From Arachis hypogaea (Eukaryota > Streptophyta > Magnoliopsida > Fabales > Fabaceae): DNA of 64,000 nucleotides. Location: positions 126,395,484 through 126,459,483 of the forward strand of contig NC_092055.1 in the NCBI RefSeq assembly GCF_003086295.3. Reading direction: 5' to 3'. Below, piece by piece: positions 58,588 to 64,000 of this stretch (position 1 is the stretch's first letter; every line of letters begins with the position of its first letter). The notes beneath the pieces were generated by a model that had not been told where the DNA came from, searched no databases, and saw only the letters and a list, made by a program, of their open reading frames with translations. The position numbers were made by a program, and so were the translations under genes.

Positions 58588-59175
58588 ATGGGCATAACAG
58601 AAGCATGTTCAAGGTTCATTGTTGACTTCTTGCAAGCATTCAAACACTCATCACCACCAAGCTCAATTCATGATGAGCTTGATCACAATCACCATAGCCC
58701 TGATTGCAAGCCCCAGAATTCGCTAAAGCTCGATGACAACACGGTTCGCGCCCTCATGACTGTGTTTGGCATGCAAAACAATGGAAGAATCAAGAAAGAA
58801 AATGCTAGAAGAGTTGTGGAGAAGCTTGGTTTGGTGCATGACAAAGATAATAACAACAAGGCCTCATCATCACCATCAAGATTTGAGCTTCATGGTGATG
58901 GTGGATTGTTGGAGGGCGATGAAGTGCCGGTAGAAGAGGTTCTTGGTGATTTGGAGGACATGTCAAAGCGCAATGAGCTCTTGCATGAAGCATTCAAGAT
59001 CTTTGATGAGGATGGAGATGGTTACATTGATGCAATGGAGTTGAAGAGGGTGCTAGATTGTCTTGGTTTGGATAAAGGTTGGGACATGAACACAATTGAG
59101 AAGATGGTTAAGGTTGTTGATTTGAATCTTGATGGCAAGGTTGACTTTGGTGAGTTTGAGTTGATGATGGGATAG
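58588..59175 (+). CDS. calmodulin-like EF-hand protein, 195 aa
   Basis: Single exon. ATG 58588 (MGITEACSRFIVDF) is the first ATG in frame; the open frame extends upstream without one. Two canonical EF-hand loops: DEDGDGYIDAME (140-151) and DLNLDGKVDFGE (178-189). An N-terminal helix-loop-helix at about 52-80 (VFGMQNNGRIKKENA) looks like a degenerate EF-hand. Residues 20-50 and 85-115 are low-complexity linkers rich in His, Asn and Ser. The layout resembles the plant CML45/46/47 group, short calcium sensors that bind Ca2+ and then target proteins, but the subgroup is an inference. A TATATA-like motif lies about 105 bp upstream (near 58480). The gene converges on the bZIP gene. Confidence 0.9.
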   Translation: MGITEACSRFIVDFLQAFKHSSPPSSIHDELDHNHHSPDCKPQNSLKLDDNTVRALMTVFGMQNNGRIKKENARRVVEKLGLVHDKDNNNKASSSPSRFELHGDGGLLEGDEVPVEEVLGDLEDMSKRNELLHEAFKIFDEDGDGYIDAMELKRVLDCLGLDKGWDMNTIEKMVKVVDLNLDGKVDFGEFELMMG

Positions 59176-59825
59176 CCTTAGCTAGCATATTATTCTTAAT
59201 GTTCATTCATTTCTATTTTATCTTTTTTTAAAAAATAGGACTAGTTGTTGAGCTACCAATTGTAAATCAATATTTATTTCAGCATTTTCTCTAATGAACC
59301 TTTTTTTCTCCTTTTAATAAATTATTCTGACATCGATATTATACATAACACTTTATTTTGTGACAACTATACTAACTTCTTTAAAAGAAAAAATCAACCA
59401 TGTGGTGGAGGAGATCATCAAGATCCTGCTGATAGAGACCCCAAATCAAATTGTTTCCATGTTTTCAATTGCTTTATTGTTTCTCTAATAACGAGTGTTC
59501 AAAAATGCTAAATTTTATTGGAGTCTTGAAATTATAGCAACTTGAAATAGTTGGAATATATATATGGCATCTTGGCAAAGGTTGGATGTTAGTTGCTATT
59601 TTTCAATGAGAAGTGGATAAAGCAATCAAGTCCCTTTATACAGAAGAAAGAAATACATCAAGAAAGGACACACTATTTTAATGAGCATAATCCACAAAGG
59701 AAATGTATCCAAAATACAATAACAATGTAACCTACATATACAATCTAATTGGAACAGACATACAAAATATAAAGTTGGATCTAATTGGACCCTACACAAA
59801 TCCTAGTAGTGAGCATAACAAACTC
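59176..59825. other. convergent 3' flanks
   Basis: Spacer between the EF-hand gene and the bZIP gene, presumably their facing 3' UTRs. Nothing else seen. Confidence 0.5.
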
Positions 59826-62800
59826 TTACTGCTGCCAGATGTTCATGGAGTTTAGAGCATCGTTTATGACTCCATTGTTGATGTCATTGTAAGGAATATC
59901 CAAGTCTCCCAGCCCACCAAGACCTGGATGATTCTGTCCACCTCCACCACCACCATTATTGTATAAGGCATCGTTTGCATGGACAGTGATGGTCGGCGAC
60001 ACGTGAGCCATATGACGCAGACTACTAGTCGTCGTGTTAAGCTGTGGTGGCGCGCTCAGTTGAGAATGAGGCTGAAGAAGTTGGTTGTTTAAGGTGGTAA
60101 CAGAGCCTCGAGTGACCATATCCTCGGCTAACTTCACCTAAAAGTAAATAGCATGTGTGTGATTGATGACTAGCACCACCATGTAATTCTAGCAAGATTT
60201 TTCAGAAATGAAATAAAACAAAATTAAAGGTTCTACTTGTACCTTAGCTCTCAAGGCTTCAACATCTGATTTTAGCACTCGGTTATTAGTATCCGCCTCA
60301 TGAAATTGTTGTCTAACATCATTAAACTGCTTGTATAGGGTTGCATTTTCCAGTTTCAGCTTTTCAACCTGAGACAGTAAAGATTAAGACTTCAATTAAA
60401 TTAAACAGGTTCAGAGAGAACCAGTAACAACATCTCTTGAGTTCTTAACACTACTCAACAATACTTCTGCATAACAAATATTCAATTAAGCTTTAGCTTC
60501 TTCAACAAAGACTTGCACCTTCTACTTACTGCTTAAACACCAGGTAACTTTACCTGCATCTCAAGGTCAGCTAAATGCGCTTGTTTTCTTCTTCTTGACC
60601 TCCTTGCAGATTCGCGATTAGATTCCTTCCTGAAATCACGATATGTAATGTTTGAGGACGACAAAAAAAAGAAAAGAAAAGAAAAGACCATCTATGAGTT
60701 CATACCCCATTTACAACACACCTTCTAAGGCGCTTCACATCAACAGGATTTGTGCTTTGTTCACAAGGACCAGTTTCATCATCCTCATCAGAAGGTTCAG
60801 AGGAACCACTTGTAGCTACTTTGGCTTGATTGTCTCTGTCACTTGGTTTATTAGAAGATACCGGGCTTCCAACTGCCATCATTTTGCAATTCAATCCAAA
60901 TTGTTAAACTACATAAACTAAGTTTAAGTTTATGAGCTATAATAAGAACATAAGAGAATTAGTAATACTAAACTAAACTAACAGCTATGTATATAGATAC
61001 TGCTAATTAACATCATTACCAGTGCCACACATGGATGACTGGGAATCATTAGTAGCAGAAATGGTGGAATTCTTGGTAATGACGTTTTGGGAACAGACAA
61101 CTGTATTGGCATCTGCTATTCCCCCACAAGTTGAAAATGAATTTACCACATAGTCCTGCAATTAGGAAAGGATGCATAAGCTGGAATTCTGTACATAAAT
61201 TCTACTATGTATAATCATAGCTTCTTATAGCATTTCACTAACATCTATTTACTGCTAAGAAAAATAAGCTTTCCTTGGGCAGATCCTTTTTCCTCACACA
61301 CCAGAGGTAGAAAAGAAAAATAAAGCAATTCTTAATGTAACATTTTATGCTATCTAAATGCATGAGTTTAATTTTGATGTACTCACAATGTAAACATTTT
61401 TATTAAATATTGGCCAGTTGTGAGAAATAATTACTTTTGTTAACATAATAACAGAAATAATGTCTACACTTTTGTTTTTTCAGACTAAAAGTATGTAAAA
61501 CTTAGATGCCAAAAACAAACTAACTAATTGTGTAGAAATAATTGTCAAGGAAAATAAACTTGCAATTAACATATGCTTGATTTTTTTTTCTTTCGATAGA
61601 TTAGCATATGCTAGATTAACTTTGCATAAATTATTTTATAAAGAAGTATGCAATATGTTGAATGAACAGTTTTTCAAAGAGGAAACTAGTATTATAGATG
61701 CAGATAAAGTTTCCTATAATTGTATATTTTTTCCAACTCAACAGAAAAGGCTCGATTGATCAGACTAATCTAACAAAAATCTTTATATTATATGGTGATT
61801 ATTAGATTAAGTGTACGGTTATAGGCATCTTCTTCTTCTAACAATAATTCTAAGAACTAATTTCTGCCAAAAATATGCTACATGGGCTCAGGTTAGCTAG
61901 ACTCAAACTTGGTCTTTATTTTCTTCATTGGGTTACTTTTTTAATACTCAGATATGATTTTAAACTATACTAAATCGAACCGATATTTAATTCATGTATG
62001 TATCTTTTCGGTGATATAATAGCAAAATAATAGTGTAAAATTAGAAATAAAATTCAATGAATAATATAATATTTACATCAAAATAAATGATTTTAAGACA
62101 AAAATAATATTGATATAATATAGGATTCATTGAAGTTTATGTTTTTATTTTTAGACTGTATTAGTGAGTTTTTCATGTTTTTTGATCATGGAGTTCAATG
62201 ATTGTCACCCTTTATTTTTTTGATAATGTATTAGTGAGTTCATTACCTTTTTTTTTAATGGCTACCTCAGCACGTAGGCTCCAAGACAAACTTTGTTTTT
62301 GTCAGATGTTAAAAAAAAAAGGGAATACTCATCTCATATAAAGATGACATTATAAATTCTTAGATGATTAATTAAATATATTTAGTCAAATATATCAATT
62401 TATTAAATGATTCATATCAAAAAAAAAAAAAAAAACCGTGCTTTTGTCAGGGAATCAGACAAACTTCAAGACTGAACCGATCCTGAACCCTTAGGCTGGG
62501 CCGGGTAGCTGTCTATATTTTTATTAAAAAATATAAAAAATCGCACATCTCTATCCATATATTTACTAGCGGAAACTTGCCTATTAAACTTTTATACTGT
62601 TTTAATTACTAATATATAGAATAATAAATAATATGTTTAGTAGCTTATTTAATTCATATAACAAATATATATAAAAAAATACAATATACCAATGGAGACT
62701 ATTTTATCTTAAAACAAATCTGCAAATTAGTCAGGAAATTTAAGTTCAAATAAAAAGGAAAAGTTGGATACAAAATTCTTCTATATCTCTTTCATATACA

Positions 62801-63988
62801 GTAAATTGTATATAATTAATATTAACAACAATGAGTAAGGAATAAAAGACATATAGGACTTTAACTATTATTTTTCTGTTGTCTAATAGGAGGAGAATCT
62901 AAATATCTCAAAAAAAAAAAAAAAAACTATATTTTTTAACGATTAAAAAAAAATCTATAAATAGAATAATATTATAAATCTAACTTTTTCAGTTAATATC
63001 AATTAATTTTTTTAAAATGATTTTTATTTATCTTAAATTTTAATCATAAATTATAAATATTTAACTTAAATTTTATGCTTTAAATCCTTAAAAAAATTAG
63101 TTAATATTAATTAACTAAAAAAATAGGTTCCTATCTTTTTTCTTAAATAAATTTCTTGATATCGAAAATATTCTGAACAGGCTCGAGTGCTAAGTGACAA
63201 AACAAAATTAGTCTCGGCCAGAAACCATGGGCCCCATTGTCCCACTTGAAATCAAGCATGCAAAAAACTTAAAAAAATAAAAAATAAAAAATAAAAAAGC
63301 AAGAAAAAGTGGCTTATACGGCTATATGCGAAGCCAAAGTCGTGCGTTCACACAAGTTTCCCAAAGTTCACATCAGCATGTCCCAGTCCCTCTCATTCAC
63401 GAACCCACTTCATTCATTATTCACAACCACCCCCACACCCTGCTTTTCATTTTATTAAACCCTCTCAAGTCTCAACCAAATACCTCCTGAAAATTTCTAC
63501 ACTATCATATCATACCACACTTGCTCTAAATTATTTCACAAACAAAACTATTGCAATCATCTTCCAACTAAATCATTTTTCTTATTTCTTTTATTTTTAT
63601 GGCCGAAATTAAAAGTTTATTATTATTATTATTGTTATTGTTGTTGTTAATTAATCAATTAATTAAGGAAGCGTTGGGCGCGCAAGCTGAATTCAACGGT
63701 CACGAGTAACGAGGTTGCCACGTCATCCGAAAGGTCTTAACGCCTGATGACGTGGCATAAGACGGCGCCAAAAGTTACTTTTCAGTTTCAAAGAAAAACA
63801 CTCACCGGATTTTCGGCGCCGTCACCGACATAGCCGGAGAATCCGCCGGTGAGGACGGTGGCGGAAAAAACGCCGCTGCCTCTCAAGTCGGCGGGCTTGA
63901 CGTCGTCCCCGTTGGGAGATCCGTTGGATGCTTCGTCGAATCCGATCATCGTCCTCCACCATTCAAGATCCGACTCCGTCGCCGCCAT
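59826..63988 (-). CDS. group C bZIP transcription factor (RITA-1/CPRF2/Opaque2-like), 6 exons, 327 aa as modelled
   Basis: Exons: 63988-63806, 61155-61020, 60872-60722, 60629-60554, 60368-60243, 60137-59826. All junctions are GT-AG and the phases agree (984 nt). Residues 152-173 form the basic region with N161 and R169 in the N-x7-R signature ([14 protein letters not shown]). The zipper heptads are L179, L186, L193, V200, A207, L214, L221. An acidic Ser-rich segment before it ([18 protein letters not shown]) and [11 protein letters not shown] after it are typical of group C bZIPs. The C-terminus contains [12 protein letters not shown] and a glycine run. These factors bind ACGT-core G/C boxes, often as heterodimers with group S1 bZIPs, in seed-storage and stress or energy gene control. 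The start is the first ATG seen; the frame stays open to the window edge, so the protein may begin further upstream. Intron 1 is 2650 bp. Confidence 0.88.
61156..63805 (-). other. bZIP intron 1
   Basis: A 2.65-kb AT-rich intron with several poly(A/T) runs (62412-62434, 62911-62927). The part at 63350-63600 is pyrimidine-rich on the plus strand. Apart from the ACGT box pair I see no gene or clear transposon. Confidence 0.55.
63716..63755. promoter_or_regulatory. inverted pair of ACGT (C/G-box hybrid) elements in bZIP intron 1
   Basis: GCCACGTCATC (63716-63726) and GATGACGTGGC (63745-63755) are perfect reverse complements, 18 bp apart, about 50-90 bp inside intron 1 from the exon 1 donor. TGACGTGG-type sites are classic targets of group C and S bZIP factors, so autoregulation is plausible. 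Function is inferred from sequence only. Confidence 0.5.
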
Positions 63989-64000
63989 CCTTTTGAGGTC

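Noticed and set aside
63599..63709. Plus-strand ORF with a leucine run, starting MAEIKSLLL
   Set aside because: Only about 36 codons, coded by TTA/TTG microsatellite sequence within bZIP intron 1; no homology or promoter support.

Overview
This window is plant nuclear DNA: AT-rich spacers, GT-AG introns, and several generations of nested transposable elements around three host genes. Codon usage, the SIRE/Maximus-type copia element, the Tat-type gypsy element and the MITE families point to a legume; Arachis (peanut) is my best guess, but that is inference.

Host genes. (1) A 14-exon minus-strand gene (7365-12754), whose splice phases all agree, encodes a 453-aa protein with a signal peptide, a long coiled coil, repeated PHV segments and one C-terminal membrane helix. 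(2) A single-exon EF-hand calmodulin-like protein lies on the plus strand (58588-59175). (3) A six-exon group C bZIP transcription factor lies on the minus strand (59826-63988) and converges on the EF-hand gene; its 5' end is close to the window edge.

Mobile DNA fills most of the rest. 1.4-4.5 kb: a Tourist/Harbinger-like MITE split by a second Harbinger-like element, then a hAT-like MITE. 14.0-15.0 kb: a Harbinger-like element with a GC-richer core. 15.3-20.1 kb: a deleted copia element with a perfect TAGTT target duplication, whose 3' LTR is split by a 3.5-kb Mutator-like element (MULE) with terminal repeats of about 300 bp. 20.6-22.0 kb: a cluster of MITEs. 22.06-35.96 kb: a very young SIRE-type copia element arranged as a one-and-a-half-unit tandem: ORF3-LTR, then gag-pol-ORF3-LTR. 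The two ORF3-LTR segments (about 4.28 kb each) are almost identical. 36-41 kb: AT-rich spacer with fold-back MITEs. 41.3-43.6 kb: a 5'-truncated LINE ending in poly(A), directly against a 1.43-kb palindrome rich in TTCGAA motifs (43.64-45.07 kb). 46.4 kb: another Tourist-like MITE. 47.07-56.83 kb: a decayed Tat-type gypsy element on the minus strand, which carries an antisense (plus-strand) gene with an apparent spliceosomal intron. 57.59-58.13 kb: a MULE-type MITE with a perfect 10-bp target duplication.

The strongest leads are the tandem copia structure, the antisense intron-containing gene in the gypsy element, the giant TTCGAA palindrome, the MULE-in-LTR nest in which both visible catalytic Asp positions have become Asn, and a perfect inverted pair of bZIP-type ACGT boxes in the first intron of the bZIP gene. 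All alignments and splice models were made by eye. I saw no tRNA, rRNA, CRISPR or prokaryotic feature.
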